Shown here piece by piece: positions 1 to 12,488 of a stretch of DNA of 64,000 nt (within the stretch, counting starts at the first letter, position 1; every line of letters begins with the position of its first letter). The translations under genes and the position numbers were made by a program. Below the pieces are notes generated by a model. That model was given only the letters and a program-made list of their open reading frames with translations, made no database searches and was not told where the DNA came from. This DNA comes from Armigeres subalbatus (lineage: Eukaryota > Arthropoda > Insecta > Diptera > Culicidae), in the NCBI RefSeq assembly GCF_024139115.2, contig NC_085140.1, positions 456,554,248 through 456,618,247 of the forward strand, given 5' to 3'.

Positions 1-659
1 TGATCAAAATGCATCAACGTCGAGATCTCGATGCCATTAAAAAAAATTGAAAAGAATTTTTCTTCTACAACATTTTGGATTTGACGACTGTTTTGAACTT
101 TGGTAAATTTTCAGAAAACAATTTTTCATCAAATTTAAAACCGAAGCCCTCCCAAGCATAGGGGCATATTTCAGGGATTAGGAAATTTTTGCGTAACGTC
201 CGGTTAAATTCGATGAAAATTGTTTTGCCATAAGACATTTTTCTAAGTCCCAAAACAGTCGATTTTTCAAAAATTAATTGCAATAGAAAATTTTCTTCTA
301 GACGAACTTCTTTACAAGTACAAACCTAATCGCTCGGGTCGGTGGCGCAATTAAAAAATGTATTGGTTCAGTCCAGGCGGCGGCGTCCTTGGTTGAAAAA
401 AGTTAAAAAGTTAATTTGAAAAGTAAATTTTTCCCAAGATTCTGATTTTGGCTTTATTGACTGAATGAACCCAACTAAGTAACAACCTAATATGTATTAC
501 GTATATCCATTGCATTAATCGAAACCAGGACGAGCCATCCTTCAGTGCGGTGGTAACAATCGCAATGTCAAGCCGTCGTCACCATGCGAGGCCGAGTCTA
601 GTTTGTCAGAAGAATCACGTGGTAGAACTAACTAGTCACCCGGTCCACCGAAGAAGCCA
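1..659. other. gene-free AT-rich DNA
   Basis: Only short frames without recognisable domains occur here. No RNA gene, terminal inverted repeat or tandem repeat was seen. Confidence 0.5.
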
Positions 660-1035
660 TCAGCGATCTCTACGAAACTCATTGGCACTAGCTCGGAGTT
701 GGTTGGCCGAATATGCCATTTGATCAAGCAAACCTTAGGCCGAAACCCATCTGTCCGAAGTTATTTGGTCATTTTGCCAGCGAAGCCATTTCATCAAAAG
801 TCGTCAGCGAAATCCCATTGACCGAAATGGTCGTTTGAAAAAAGGCCATCTAAATTGTCTTTTGACGAAATTGATACTTATCATAATAGATATTTGGGCT
901 TAAATAGACTTTAAGAGCAAAGGTTTTTGGCGAAAATGTCATTTGGCTAAAAATTGAGCCGAACAAGTATATAATCGAAAACATCGTTTGACCGTTAGAA
1001 TTTTGGCCAAAAATGGCGTTTGCCGAACAATAATG
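660..1035. repeat. degenerate array of 17-bp GCCGAAA/CATTTGG units
   Basis: Variants of the phrase GGCCGAAA followed by GTCATTTGG recur through this interval with many substitutions. The clean form of the same 17-bp unit makes the arms of the foldback at 45990-46798, so this is probably an old copy of that family. Confidence 0.5.
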
Positions 1036-3614
1036 ACTGTGGAAGTGTTAGGAATGAATGATATGAGAAGAGAAAATAGATTCAATCTACAACCAAATGC
1101 TCAATTTGGCCTAAACATTCTTTGCATATCAAGAATATTGTGCCAAATTTCATAAATTTGGTCAACAACCCACCCCCACCCAAAATAATAGAACAAAACC
1201 TGCCAAAGCCGTCATTTCTCTATCTATTATAATTAGTAGAAAACAGATAGGCAACTAGCGAAATTGAATTTTCTCACAATCCATTCGCTAAACCTAACGT
1301 TTAATTTGGTGATGCGCATACAGCGCACCACATCCGAAATTAGGTTTAACGTATGGATTCTAAGAAACATCAAACTTCACAAGTCGTCCATTTCGATTTT
1401 CTACCATAGACGTCACATTTGGTCGCCATCGCATCTTCGGCAACCCTGCTGAGAGTTTCGCTCTCGAAAGAGTGAATGTTCGTTGAACTAATATTTCTGT
1501 AGGGTTTGGTCCACCTGTACTGCCCATGATTGCATATTTCTTCCATATGAATAGGAAATTAAGCAAATATGGGACTTGTTTTACGATGAATGAGGCCCAG
1601 TGATTTGTGAACGCTACTAGAGTGCGAGGGTCGCTTGCGTTCAAACAACGAACAGTGGGTGCAAACGAAAAAGTCATCAACGGTGTTCTAACGATAGGCA
1701 GCCCAAAAATATCTCAGAGTCCTTATTGCAGGAAACATTTGTACCAGTTCGCTTTGCAATGTGCTGCAAACCAAAATTCAACACCGATTATGCTCCAAAA
1801 GATTATTTTATTTTCAGTAAAGTACGAATCGTTTGTATCAAAAGAAACCAAATAGGTCAAATCAAAAAAGAACTTTCTACAACCGCATTTTCTCTAAGTG
1901 TGTTTCATTCTGAATGTTTGGTTCTCAGATTTTATTAGATGATGTTCAGCTTATTTAGTATGCCATACAACGCCATTTATTCCATAAAATCTTTGAGGCT
2001 AGGAAGAATTGATGGATCATTGAGAAGTAATCGATTGTCCATCAAAAGCAACCAAACAATACCACAGAGCAAATTTTAACTACCATTCTATAGGAAATAA
2101 TCGTTATTTTCTATATCCCCGGATTATTGTGTTCTAACACGGCATGGCCTGGTATCAAGCTGTTCGGACCCTCGCCATCATTATTTAAAATTTATTAACT
2201 TTTATTCCTAATCATCCTAGAAGCTTTAGGCCGCTCCTGCCCACCAGAGCAGAAAGCACACAACACAATCAACCACCTCCCGCCCCACCGTAAATGGGAG
2301 CCTCGCTGTTTTCGGTTCTCAAGTCGAGTCTCCGCTGGTGAAAATTCTTGGAAAAGCTGCTGTTCCTGGCGGTGGCGTAATGCATATTTATGGCCAGTTT
2401 TTATGTTGAATGTTCATCGTTGGATGCCAGCTACAGCAGACTATGAGCTTTGGTTTTCGGTATATAGTTATTGTGATTTCAGTTCATGTGGTTCATGAAG
2501 AAGAATTCATGTAGGCGTTTCCGCTATTTACGATTCACTCTCCTCGCTGGAACAACTGTAACAGGAACGGCAGAAACGTGGTTATATCTCGATGTTCATG
2601 CTGCTGTAGCCGAAGCCTCAGCTGACGGCGAAAAGAAAATCAGGACGAAAATTCCAGGAAGTTCACGAATGTTTGTTCGACCTCCAGGGCACAACTAACT
2701 AACCACAAACAAACTACGACGGGAAAGGTTTATGAAATATTGAAAATTGTGAATTTTTGAAGAGAACTCAAGCGCCAAAAGGGGAACAAGTAATCTATTA
2801 CCAGAGTTATCAAAATCAAGTGAATAAATTATTATTAGTTGACCTGAATGCTGGCCGTTGTTGCTTTCGATCATTAGACAAGTGAGTAACCAATCATTTC
2901 TACGCCTTATAAATACTCAATTTTCAACAATTATTTCAAATTCTGTCTACAACTTTTCAACTGAATGATTATTCCTGTCCTTCATGATTAAAATAAACTT
3001 AATTGGAAAATATCAAATGCTTTGCTGAAATGCTTAATAAAGTGACAACGATCGTCAAATTAGTGTCCATTTAGTATCCACGAATGTGCCGACGAGTAGA
3101 CAGGCCCCCGAAATTGCCCTTGGCCATCGTCAACTCCACACAGCAATCAATTGGCTTATCCATGCAGAAAGGATTTCACGAATCCGAATGCCCTTTTACT
3201 TGATGGATGGCGGGAAGCCAACGATTGATGGTTTGCTGCAAGATGAGTAATTATTTTCGTTCAGCAGGAGCACCATCCCACGGATCCGAAGACAATTTGT
3301 AATTATGACAAGTTGAGTCTAATCACGAGCATCACCAACGGCAATAGGATTTTGCGGCGACGTCGTTCGGTTTTGCAAATGGTGCGTGACGATTTGGTTC
3401 ATAAGTGCGCAATTCTGATTCGGGAGCTCTTTGTTGCGGGGCGGACGGTGATGGAGCAAGGGTCGCAATGGCCCTATTATTTAGCAGTTTGTATGATTTA
3501 GAATCAAAGTACACGATTTAGCGATACCCAAATGTACATCAATAAGGACGCCGGCCAAGTCCTTACAGTCAGTTAGGAAAAGTGTTAGTGTATAATAGCT
3601 ATTGTAGCTGAATA
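1036..3614. other. no gene recognised
   Basis: This is mixed, apparently unique sequence. Around 1285-1345 an AACCTAACG-type motif appears in both orientations around a short spacer, a weak inverted repeat. Frames of 60-106 codons show no domain and overlap on both strands. Confidence 0.4.
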
Positions 3615-3688
3615 CCACTAGAACGAAGTTGTAGATCGGAGATTCATCTTGGATAGTGATTTCAGTCTATGCCATTTTTTTAAATACG

Positions 3689-3757
3689 GACGAGCCTGGG
3701 ATTGAATCCACGTCCTCCTGCTCATAAGGCAGAAGCGGACGACCACCGTGCTCGTCG
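3689..3757 (-). repeat. tRNA-like head of a SINE-like repeat
   Basis: Read on the minus strand this folds as a cloverleaf. The 7-bp acceptor stem GACGAGC/GCTCGTC is perfect. A 5-bp anticodon stem encloses the 7-nt loop CTTATGA, giving a UAU-type anticodon position. A box B-like GGATTCAATCC is present. The T stem is partly mismatched. Downstream on the minus strand (to about 3615) there is non-tRNA sequence that could be a SINE body. I read it as a tRNA-derived SINE or tRNA pseudogene rather than a working tRNA, because of the damaged T arm and repeat-rich context. Confidence 0.5.
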
Positions 3758-3767
3758 TATTCTGCTT

Positions 3768-3833
3768 AAGAAAATTATTTAGAGCTTTTTGTTGAATGTC
3801 TTTACTTGTCATAAGACGAGTTAGTTTAATCCG
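3768..3833. mobile_element. Penelope-like terminal-repeat fragment
   Basis: The sequence matches, with changes, the outer part of the Penelope-like terminal repeat at 51195-51260: TTAAGAAAATTATTT, then GAGCTTTTT, then CATAAGACGAGTT. Only this short part is present and no TSD was found. Confidence 0.6.
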
Positions 3834-5963
3834 AAATACATATCTGTAGAGAAACCATCAAATGTTGCAATTAAATTGGATAGAACTATCTCGTCTTAGG
3901 GACTTTTATCAAACAAAAATTAAATATAGGCTCATATGTAAAAATTCGTTTTGCATTGCTATGGAAATGTTAATCGAGAATGTTCCGTTTTGACTTAAAT
4001 TCAAACATGACTCATATTCCATTTCGTTTTTCCATTGCCTTTTATTTGCGTAATGGTCTCCATCTTGGGGCAGCGGGTCTGGCACAGCCTCGAAAACAAA
4101 TCAAAAGTGAATTCTAAAAGAGTAAATATTCATGTATCACAAAAATATTTCCTCATTCCTTATTGCATTGTATGTCTTCTATGGTCAACTCATCGGCAAA
4201 GTATCGAACTTGTCTTTGCAAAATGGCAAGTGTAAATCATAGATGTTTCTAAACAATTTCGTACATATTTTCCAGATTTCAATGCAAATCACTTTCTTTG
4301 CCATTAAGTGATAACATTCTGGTTTACCTACAATTCCAGATGATATGTTTTCGTTGTTCAACAGAACTTGGCCTCTTAACTTAACAGATATACCTGTCCC
4401 AGTCTTACTGTTGCGAACAGAGAACAAAGTTGTGGAATAAGGAATAATAGTTGTTTTATAGATTAGTTGGTTTATGAGTGATAAACTTATAAATAATTTA
4501 GAAAAATCACTCTAATTAAAAAAAGATAGTTGAATGATTCCAAGATTTGTTCAATTTAGGGGCCTTCCGAATTCTCACTAACTATGCGTAATTACAGAAA
4601 TTTTGAACTCTCACGAAAACTTACCAGAATTTATCACAGAACACAGAACATAGAATTGTAGTTTCAATTAAAAATTAATGTAAGTTCGGATCCCAATGTT
4701 TTTCAAAACTGTTAAAAATATTTCCAGAATAAAAAAAAACAAAGAAAAAATTGACACGCAGAATCTCAAACATTAGTGTAAAAATCAGTTGTGGTAATAC
4801 GTAACTGAAATCAGCAATGATTTTGGCGTCAAAAAACAAAATTCGCTTCTTTTCAAGTTTTTCCTTCCATGAAAACTTTCAATTTTTTTTTGATATTTTT
4901 TTTAACTTTTACTTTGATATTTTTTTTAACTTTATTGTTAACACCGCAATTGGCCTAGAGTGCCTACTAACACTACCACGTAGGACGAAGATACTAGAAA
5001 GAGGAAAAGGAGAGATGAAGTAGATGGCACCTATTGAAATGAAGAAGTAAACAAATGAATTATATGGAGAAAGTAAAAGTTATTGCTGCTATTTTGGTTA
5101 ATTGTATAGAATGTATTAGAGTTATTATAAGTGAGGAAGTAAATTGTTATGCAAAGAGGATTCTATCTTCGAAACAAAGTTGCCAGTGCTACAATTGCCC
5201 GGGAAGACTGAGATCTGCAAAAGAAATTATTATTATTCGTGGTTATTACCTGTAAGTAAATAATATGAAAACTGAGATGCGAAGATCTAATAATAGAAAT
5301 GTACACAGGATCGAATTTATGTAAGCAAAAAAGGCTGAAGAAGTGCAGGAAAAGGATTCGCTATATGGAAATGGTTGTTGTGTGAAAGGGGAGAGTAGAA
5401 CCAAATGTTGTGAGTAATTGAAAATATGAAATTTAGTTAACAGAAATAATAAATTTAAATGTTTAGTTTTAGCTGCTACCAAAAAAAGGGACTGCTTAGA
5501 AAACTGGTTTTTAATCCGAACATTTGTTAAGGGTAACGATACCAATAGTGGAGGTACGAGTAGATCAACAAAAGAAAATTATTTTTTTTAAATTGATAAT
5601 TATGAGAAGTTTTAATACCTTAGCCAATAGATAAACTAATAAATTTGCAATAGATAAACTAATAATTTTGGTTCCCATAGTGGTGTTATCCATTGATTTC
5701 TTATGAGACTCGCCAATATTGGTAGGGGAAGTGGGGGTAGCACGCCCATAGGGGTTAAAACGCGCCACCCCTGAATAAGGTTAAATATCCCCATTTTGAT
5801 TATTTTCAATAGTCTATACGATAAAGCAATGAAAAATATTGCCATTGGATACATATATTTTATGATTTTCTCTAGTTATACATGAAAACTCGAAAAACGA
5901 TTTTTGGCGTGTTTGATGCAATTCCTAGCTCGGTGGAATTTAGTCTTTTCTGTCGCTGTTATA
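3834..5963. other. no gene recognised
   Basis: AT-rich DNA with T- and A-runs at 4720-4930 and a two-copy 21-bp repeat (AATAGATAAACTAATAA type) near 5625-5670. No coding, RNA or element signature was found. Confidence 0.4.
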
Positions 5964-6099
5964 CATTGATAAATTAATAATTGAGCCATGAGCCATGCTG
6001 CTTACTCGTGTTCTTTATGTTCCACACGAAATCGTCGTCCAAAATGGTTTTAAAACGATTTTATGGGCCTTCAAACTTCTGAGGTCCGGTGTGGGGCAT
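5964..6099. repeat. direct repeat, copy 1 (about 136 bp)
   Basis: This block is nearly identical to 6330-6464; I see an A/C change and a one-base indel. The copies are about 230 bp apart in the same orientation. The flanking text contains phrases such as GGGGCATTACGCCCATG, reminiscent of the GGGTAAGACGG-ended element at 54332-56736, so it may be part of a related nonautonomous element. Confidence 0.8.
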
Positions 6100-6329
6100 T
6101 ACGCCCATGCTCATTTCGTATGACCGAAACAGCTGAAACATTCGGTTAATTGCCTTAATGTAGGCAATTAAAATGAAAATCAGTACGATAAGCACATGCG
6201 CGTTTTAACCCATCCACTGGCGCATCTCACCCCGCATGGTTTCAAAATCATTTTTTTTCGGGTGCTTTTTAAAAATCAAATTTCTGTGCAATAAAATGGA
6301 CAATTAGATATCTCTCTCTCTCTGTTATT

Positions 6330-6464
6330 CATTGATAAATTAATAATTGAGCCATGAGCCATGCTGCTTACTCGTGTTCTTTATGTTCCACACGAAATCG
6401 TCGTCAAAAATGGTTTTAAAACGATTTTATGGGCCTTCAAACTTCTGAGGCCGGTGTGGGGCAT
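6330..6464. repeat. direct repeat, copy 2
   Basis: Second copy of the block at 5964-6099. A short (TC)n run lies just upstream at 6310-6324, which may have promoted slippage or unequal exchange. Confidence 0.8.
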
Positions 6465-7639
6465 CATCATTTTTGACGTAGGACTTACGTCTTTCTTTAC
6501 TATACTGGGTGTCATTTAGATTTTTGGAAATCGAGAGCGTTACGCTGGAAGGGAAGATTTTGAACGTTAATAGCGCCTTTATCTTTCCATGGATTTTTAA
6601 GATTTATATATCAATCGACTCGGACACTCTCCACCATTTTGCCTATTTTATTGAAACTTAAGATTATTAACGATAAGCTATTGAAAACTTCAATTCTTGT
6701 TAAAGCCAATAAATATTTCATTTGTTACCAATCCCGTGCATTCCTAACACGGACATCAGAATGCGATATGTCACGGGCCTTCGTGTCTACCGGGAGATTT
6801 TCTTTCTGTTTAAAAGAAGCAGTGCCTGCCGTGTGCGAGTCATCACAATTTGTGACAGCAGCGCGTACTGACGTGCTTTTTGCTTACACATTTTTCGTTT
6901 CGTTCGTTCGTTCGCTGTTTACCTACACAGCGACAGCATGCAATCACCAGCGGTAGAGCTGCCGGTGGCGAATATGCATGAAAGAAGTGGGCGCATTTTT
7001 TGCCACCACCCAGCGGTGGTGGATGAAGAAGAATAAAATTAGAGAGATTTTGACTGCTCATCCAGGTGATTGGTTCCATAATCCACATGATCCCGGAATG
7101 GGTACGAGTCATGTCATATGACTGACCATATGTTAAGTTGTGCTTGGTACTAAACGACACGTACATTAAAACATGGTTATACTACATATTCAGTTCTGAC
7201 ACAGTTCTGATTTCCCAGCAAAAAAAATCAACTACACTGATGAAAATGAAAATTTGATTAAAATAATCACTTTCAATTATTTGCAGAAGCAATTAGCAAT
7301 TAAAGATGCACAATCAGCAATAGTGATCATATCCATGTTAGATTAGAAAATTTCGCTGTATTACATGTAAATGTTTTAAAAAAATCCGCAAAAAATAATT
7401 TCCAGAAGAATATTTAAATAAACTATCTTATTCTTTGTTTTTCATTTTCTGAGAAACTGTATTATTAAACTTGACTTAGACTCGGAGTTTGGAATCAAAA
7501 CATTAAATAATTGTTCGTAGATGTATCAGCAGTACCTCCTCTATTTTAATAGGATTACTGCTCCTTGACTTATTTCTTATTGTTGTGATTTTTTTTGGTG
7601 CAGAATTTTTTTGTTTGGAAAATGGGACAGTTCCCCTAA
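6465..7639. other. no gene recognised
   Basis: No domain-bearing frame was found. A short GTTCGTTCGTTCG run lies at 6901-6913. Confidence 0.4.
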
Positions 7640-8290
7640 AATAGCACATTTTGCCCAAGGAAGTCGGTTTTGGATGTACCTGGCCGGGGTTCAGCTTCCC
7701 CGCCCCACTACCCTCATTCGGGGTACTGACCCTCCGCGTTTTGCAGCGGTGCCCACAAATACTTGGGCCTCAGTCTGGGTAGACTTTGGCACCCGCGTCT
7801 TCGCCGGCACGCCCTCGGTCGATTCGACCTTGCCCAAATCCGCGAACCCTTGGGCCTCAGCCTCGACTCCTCTCCAGCTTTGCGTCCAGCTTCGACTTTC
7901 AACTTCCGTCTATAACCTCTACCGGTTAGGTGACCCACGCTGGCGCTGCGCACTGAGCTGCCGACTATTGCCTCTGGCCTCCTAGGCGGAGACCTGAACC
8001 TTGCGAAGGGGTTGTCGCCTGAAGAATTGACTTGTTTTTCCATTTTGGTCCCACGAATTGCTCGGGAAAAGAGGTCCACCACGCCAGAGCCCAGCATGAC
8101 GCGGTAAGGGACAATTACTGTGGAGGGTGCCCAGATACCCCACAGGCTCCGTTAAAGGCCTAGCCCATTATTTCACCCCCCTCGGCAGGGTCGCTTAACG
8201 CCTTGGGATTAGGGGTTAGGGACGATGGTCCCCTTGGTCGCACCCACTCACTCTAGCTGATGTCAGAAGGACAAGTCGGAAGAACCGTGG
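7640..8290 (-). pseudogene. possible 5' region of a second non-LTR element
   Basis: This block is much richer in G+C than its neighbours. On the minus strand it holds an open frame of 127 codons (8097-7714), arginine- and serine-rich, starting shortly before a phrase MEKQVNSSGDNPFARF. Basic, low-complexity ORF1 starts preceded by a GC-rich leader are common in mosquito LINEs, and the block directly abuts LINE remains and a simple repeat. No zinc knuckle, endonuclease or RT is visible, so the assignment is an inference. It could equally be a GC-rich unique segment. Confidence 0.3.
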
Positions 8291-8309
8291 AAGCGTGAGA
8301 TTGGAACTT

Positions 8310-8474
8310 GTCTTCTTCTTCTTCTTCTCCTTTCTTCTTCTTCTTTCTTCTTCTTCTTCTCCTTTCTTCTTCTTCTTCTTCTTCTTCTTCTTCTTCTCCT
8401 TTCTTCTTCTTCTTTCTTATTCTTCTTCTTCTTATCCTTTCTTCTTCGTATTCCTCTTCTTCTTCTCCTATCTT
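8310..8474. repeat. TTC/TTTCTTC microsatellite
   Basis: Runs of TTC interrupted by CTCC and TTT. It encodes spurious glutamate/arginine/lysine-rich frames on the minus strand and phenylalanine/serine frames on the plus strand. It sits exactly where the Juan-like RT reading ends, so it may mark a truncation or insertion junction. Confidence 0.9.
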
Positions 8475-10575
8475 ATAAGCTGAGTTTTGGAAGCATTCGG
8501 GGAAATTTTCCATTTTCGCAAGTAAGTGGAGAAAATATCCAAACTTTTTTGCAGTCTACTACAAACGACACGAAGGCTTCGCCCTTTGGCTGAGAGGCCC
8601 GTGTCATCTGCAAACAAAGATTTTTGACACCCTGGTGGTAAATCAGGTAAGTCAGAAGTAAAAATGTTTTACAATATGGGCCCAGTATGCTGCCTTGGGA
8701 GACACCAGCCCATACAGGTAATCTATTAGATTTGGAATTCTGATAGTTTATCTGCAGTGAGCGATCTGATAAATAGTTTTGGATCAGTTTAATAATGTAC
8801 AGAGGAAAATTAAAATTTATCAATTTTACAATCAAACCTTCATGCCAAATACTGTCAAATGCTTTCTCTATATCAAGAAGGGCAACTCCAGTCGAATATC
8901 CTTCAGATTTGTTGAGCCGAATTAAGTTCGTAGCTCTTAACAACTGATGGGTGGTTGAATGCCCATGCCCAAATAATCTTTTCAAACAGTTTGCTTATTG
9001 AAGAAAGCAAACTGATTGGGCGATAACTAGAAGCCTCAGCTGGATTTTTGTCCGGCTTCAAAATTGGAACAACTTTGGCGTTTTTCCATTTATCTGGAAA
9101 GTATGCCAATTGAAAACATTTGTTAAATAAATTAATTAAAAAGTGTCAAAACCATTCTCTTGATTGAGAATGTCTTCGAAGCTCCGCGTAACCTGATCCT
9201 CAATTGGACTAGTGAGAACTAAAATAAAATTATAGCCACTCTCGAACTGCTGAGCAAGTTTTTGAGCCTTTTCGCCATTTGTTTAAAAAAATTATTACCC
9301 TCTTTAAGCGCTGTAATTGGCTTTTGAGGTTTTTTTTTAAAGAATTTTCGTTAATTTCCAAAAGGGTTTCGAACAGGGATCCAATTTCGAGACATTATTC
9401 TCAAAGTTGGTTTTGACAATTAAATTTGTCAAAGATACGAGAGCATTATCAATATCACTTTTGGCATCGAGAGGAATATCAACATCAAAATTACTATCGA
9501 TACACGTTTGATGATTGGATTGGATTATAAATGGCTTCTTGTGAGATTTCAAACGTAACAGGAAGGTGATCAGAGTCAAAGTGAGCATGAGTTACCAATT
9601 GGCCACACAGCTGACTTGAATCCGTTAAAACTAAATCAATTGTAGAAGAATTTTGACTGGAAGAAAAACAATTTGGTCCATTGGGATATTGAATGGTATA
9701 ATATCCCGCAGAACAATCTTCAAATAAAATTTTACCATTGGAATTGCTTTGAGCATTATTCCATGAACGGTGTTTGGCATTGAAGTCACCAATTATGAAA
9801 AATTTGGATTTGTTGTGAGTTAGAATTTGAAGATCAGCTCTCAACAAATTCCTTTGCTGCCCATTGCACTGGCAAGTAGGCAGCAATAAAAGAGAATTGG
9901 CTAAACTTTGTTTCAACAGAAACTACCAAGGTTTCAAAAACTTTGGTTTAAATGAAGAATATAATTGAATTGTTTGTTTGAGAAACTGCATATGTAACAT
10001 TTTTGGTCAAAATGAGATTTTCATATATTCTGAATCCTAGTCCAAAAATACGTATTCTGGCAAAAAATAATAAAAAAAATTTTTTGTTCAGGAATGTATG
10101 AAAAAAAATTCGTTAGTTTGAGAAACTACATATGTCCACGTACTTTGAAGAGCAATTGTGGAGCACTGCTTAGATTTTTTGCACTGAAATTGCCCCAGGG
10201 TGTTGAGTTTTGTCAAAAACTATTGATCTGTTTCGAAGAAGTCGAAAGATTCGGTGCAAATTTGTTCAGAAAACAGTATTTTGTTGTTTTATATTATAGT
10301 GTATTATAGTGTAAAATGGACTTATGCAGTTTCTCAAACAAATGATTCAATTTATGTTTGATACGTCTATTAATTACAATGGCGACTCTACCACATGCGC
10401 TGTCAAGACGATCATTTCTGTAGATTAAAGAATTTGGATCTCTTTTGATGAAAAGACCAGGTTTAAAATATGTTTCAGTTAGAATGGCAATATGCACATT
10501 ATGAACTGATAGGAAGTTGAATAATTCATCTTCCTTACCCTTTGAAGAGCGGGCATTCCAATTGAAAATTTTCAA
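8475..10575 (-). pseudogene. LINE ORF2 remains: APE endonuclease and reverse transcriptase
   Basis: ORF2 begins near 10575 with an endonuclease N-terminus containing NWNARS and ILTET. After the nested MITE it resumes at about 9916 with FFIIGDFNAKHRSWN, the catalytic GDFNAKH block, and then DSDHLPV near 9570. RT starts near 9109 with KNAKVVPILKPDKNP and SYRPISLLSSISKLFEKI. It continues through LLDIEKAFDSIWHEGL and GVSQGSILGP, and in a shifted frame reaches FADDTGLSAK at about 8600. Intact Jockey ORF2 proteins are around 850-900 residues; here the thumb and C-terminus are absent. At least three frame changes are needed to follow it. It would have nicked target DNA and copied the element RNA; this copy cannot. 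Confidence 0.85.
9973..10342. mobile_element. MITE with TTTGTTTGAGAAACTGCATA ends, copy 1
   Basis: The left end TTTGTTTGAGAAACTGCATA is matched by the inverted right end, which closes in CTCAAACAAA. The similarity continues outwards (AATTGAAT on the left, ATTCAATT on the right), so the true ends may lie at about 9964 and 10351. The element interrupts the endonuclease of the Juan-like LINE and is therefore younger than it. A related copy lies at 55571-55888. No coding capacity. Confidence 0.8.
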
Positions 10576-10599
10576 AAAAAAATTTTGGATCCATTAAAA

Positions 10600-11994
10600 C
10601 GAAGTCCAATATGAATTTTTGGAGTAAATTTGAAACCAACCTGAACAGCTTCAGTTTTGGTTTTTACTTTGAACATTGCATCAATCATGTGATGCAATTG
10701 ATCATTTAGAAAATCAAAGTCGGAAGCAGACATGCTACCTGAGTTGTCAAAACGAACGTTATTTCCCGTTGAAGAATGGGTATGAATTCATCGTCGGTAA
10801 ATTTTTATAAATGAAGTTTTGCCTGCCTGCAGCGATGCTTGCATAGGAGGGCGTGTTTGAAAAATTAGAATTCGACGAACTGCTCGTTACCCGGTAAGAG
10901 GTAGGAGCAAAATTTGTTCGTTGATTATGGTGGGTTTGAATTGCTCGACCCATTTGCTGGATTTCGAGCGTTTGAAATATGTTTACCCGGCGAATCTGGG
11001 ATCCTATTTGAATTTCCCGTCATCAATTTTGCACGGGAAGTCAAAACTTTTTTGCGTGAAGGGCATTCTCAGAAATTGGATTTATGATTGCCCCCACAAT
11101 TGGCACATTTAAATTTATTGGAATCTTCTCTCACAGGACAGGCGTCCTGTCAGAGGTTCCACCACAAATCATGCATTTAGCATCCATGTGGCAATGTTTA
11201 GTTCCGTGACCCCACTTTTCGCACTTACGGCACTGAGTGGGCTTTTGGAAATTTCCCCCAGGCCTGCGGAAATGTTCCCATGTAATACGGACAAGGGACA
11301 TAATACAGGCTTTTTCCAAACTTTTCATATTATTTAGTTCACTTTTGTTAAAATGAACTAAATAAAATTCTTGAGAAACGCCCCTCTGGGAAGAACCAAA
11401 GCGAGAATCCTTTTTCATCTTCATTACTTGGACTGCTGAAAATCCAAGTAATTGAGAAATTTCAATTTCAATCTCATCCAGTGATTTGTCATCACTTGAG
11501 AGACCTTTTAAGACGACTTTGAATAATCGCTCAGTTTTGTCGTCGTATGTGAAGAATTTATGCCGCTACTCAGTTAAATACTGAAAAAGACGTTTGCGAT
11601 CGTCAAAGAATCCCGGCAAAACGCGGCAGTTACCCTTCCTGGCAATCTGAAATGAAACTTTGATCCTATGAAGGTTACTCAAGGTTTCATTCCTGAAGCC
11701 AGAAAGCTCGGCAAAAGATACCACAATTGGCGGAAGGCTTTGCTTTTTCGCATGAATCGAATCACCTGAGCTAGAGGTAGATTCGATTTGCTCAATCATT
11801 AATCAAATCGAACTGATTGCTCAGTTCGATAGGAGAAGAATTATTCCCGATATTAGAGTTAGAAGGAATATCTGCAGTCTCCAGCTTCCTTCTATTTTTC
11901 CGCGCTTGGGCAGGACGGTCTTGAAACCTTGTTTCTTTGAAGGAAGTGGAGAATTCAGAGACTCCCCCTTCCTTTTGTTTTTATTAATGCTCAT
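10600..11994 (-). pseudogene. LINE ORF1 remains: gag-like RNA-binding protein with CCHC knuckles
   Basis: The likely start is the ATG at 11994, opening a lysine-rich stretch (MSINKNKRKGESLNSP). Further along lie a conserved middle part with VLPGFFDDRKRLFQYL (about 11600) and LVHFNKSELNN (about 11340). Then come CCHC knuckles: CRKCEKWGHGTKHC at about 11230, CMICGG at about 11155, and a third CANCGG at about 11090. Such proteins coat the element RNA. The order places it upstream of ORF2 as expected. The frame is broken several times, so it is a pseudogene. Confidence 0.75.
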
Positions 11995-12180
11995 GGCTGA
12001 GCGTGGAGACGTGACCTTCTAAGCGGTTTTTTCCCAGAACGGTGTCCCTGCAGGATTACCACCGCTTGTCGGAATTTTACTTCCGTAAACGGGTCCAACG
12101 TAAAACGAAGACACGGGTCCTTGCAAAGATCGTAGCGGGATCAGTGGGTACAAATATCGCTAAGAAGCGCCGTTGAAATT

Positions 12181-12488
12181 AAAATAGCTTCGGGTAGTAT
12201 TAAAAACTTCCTTCAGCAAAGAGAGAAAATAGAACCGCACAGCACGAAAACACGATGCGGTCTGATTCTGTATATTAATGATTTAATGTAAACTGTGGCT
12301 GAAATGCCATGGTGATATAATTTATGAAGCGCAGTATTTAAGCTTTTAAAACCAAAATCGGTAAAACTAATCCGCATATTCCTCGAGGATCTCAAACTAG
12401 AATAGACATTCAAGGATTGTGTTCGGGTTGAATTGATGATTTATCTCAAAATTTGATTTTTTGAGATTTTTTAAAGAAATTGGATTAA
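12181..12488. other. no gene recognised
   Basis: AT-rich. It contains a phrase (GGTGATATAATTTATGAAG) that recurs imperfectly inside the adjoining element at about 12558, suggesting an older relative of that MITE. Confidence 0.35.

Larger units (their letters stand above)
8475..12180 (-). mobile_element. degenerate Jockey-clade (Juan-like) LINE
   Basis: Reading on the minus strand from 12180 down, the order is a leader, an ORF1 with CCHC knuckles, an APE-type endonuclease, then RT, which is the standard layout of Jockey-clade non-LTR elements such as the mosquito Juan family. The RT stops just after the FADD block at a TTC microsatellite, so the 3' end is missing. Several frameshifts and one nested MITE (9973-10342) break the coding sequence, so the copy is dead. 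Clade is assigned from motif style only; an RT tree would be decisive. Confidence 0.8.

Noticed and set aside
8253..8513. Glu/Arg-rich 86-codon minus-strand frame
   Set aside because: Translation of a TTC microsatellite.
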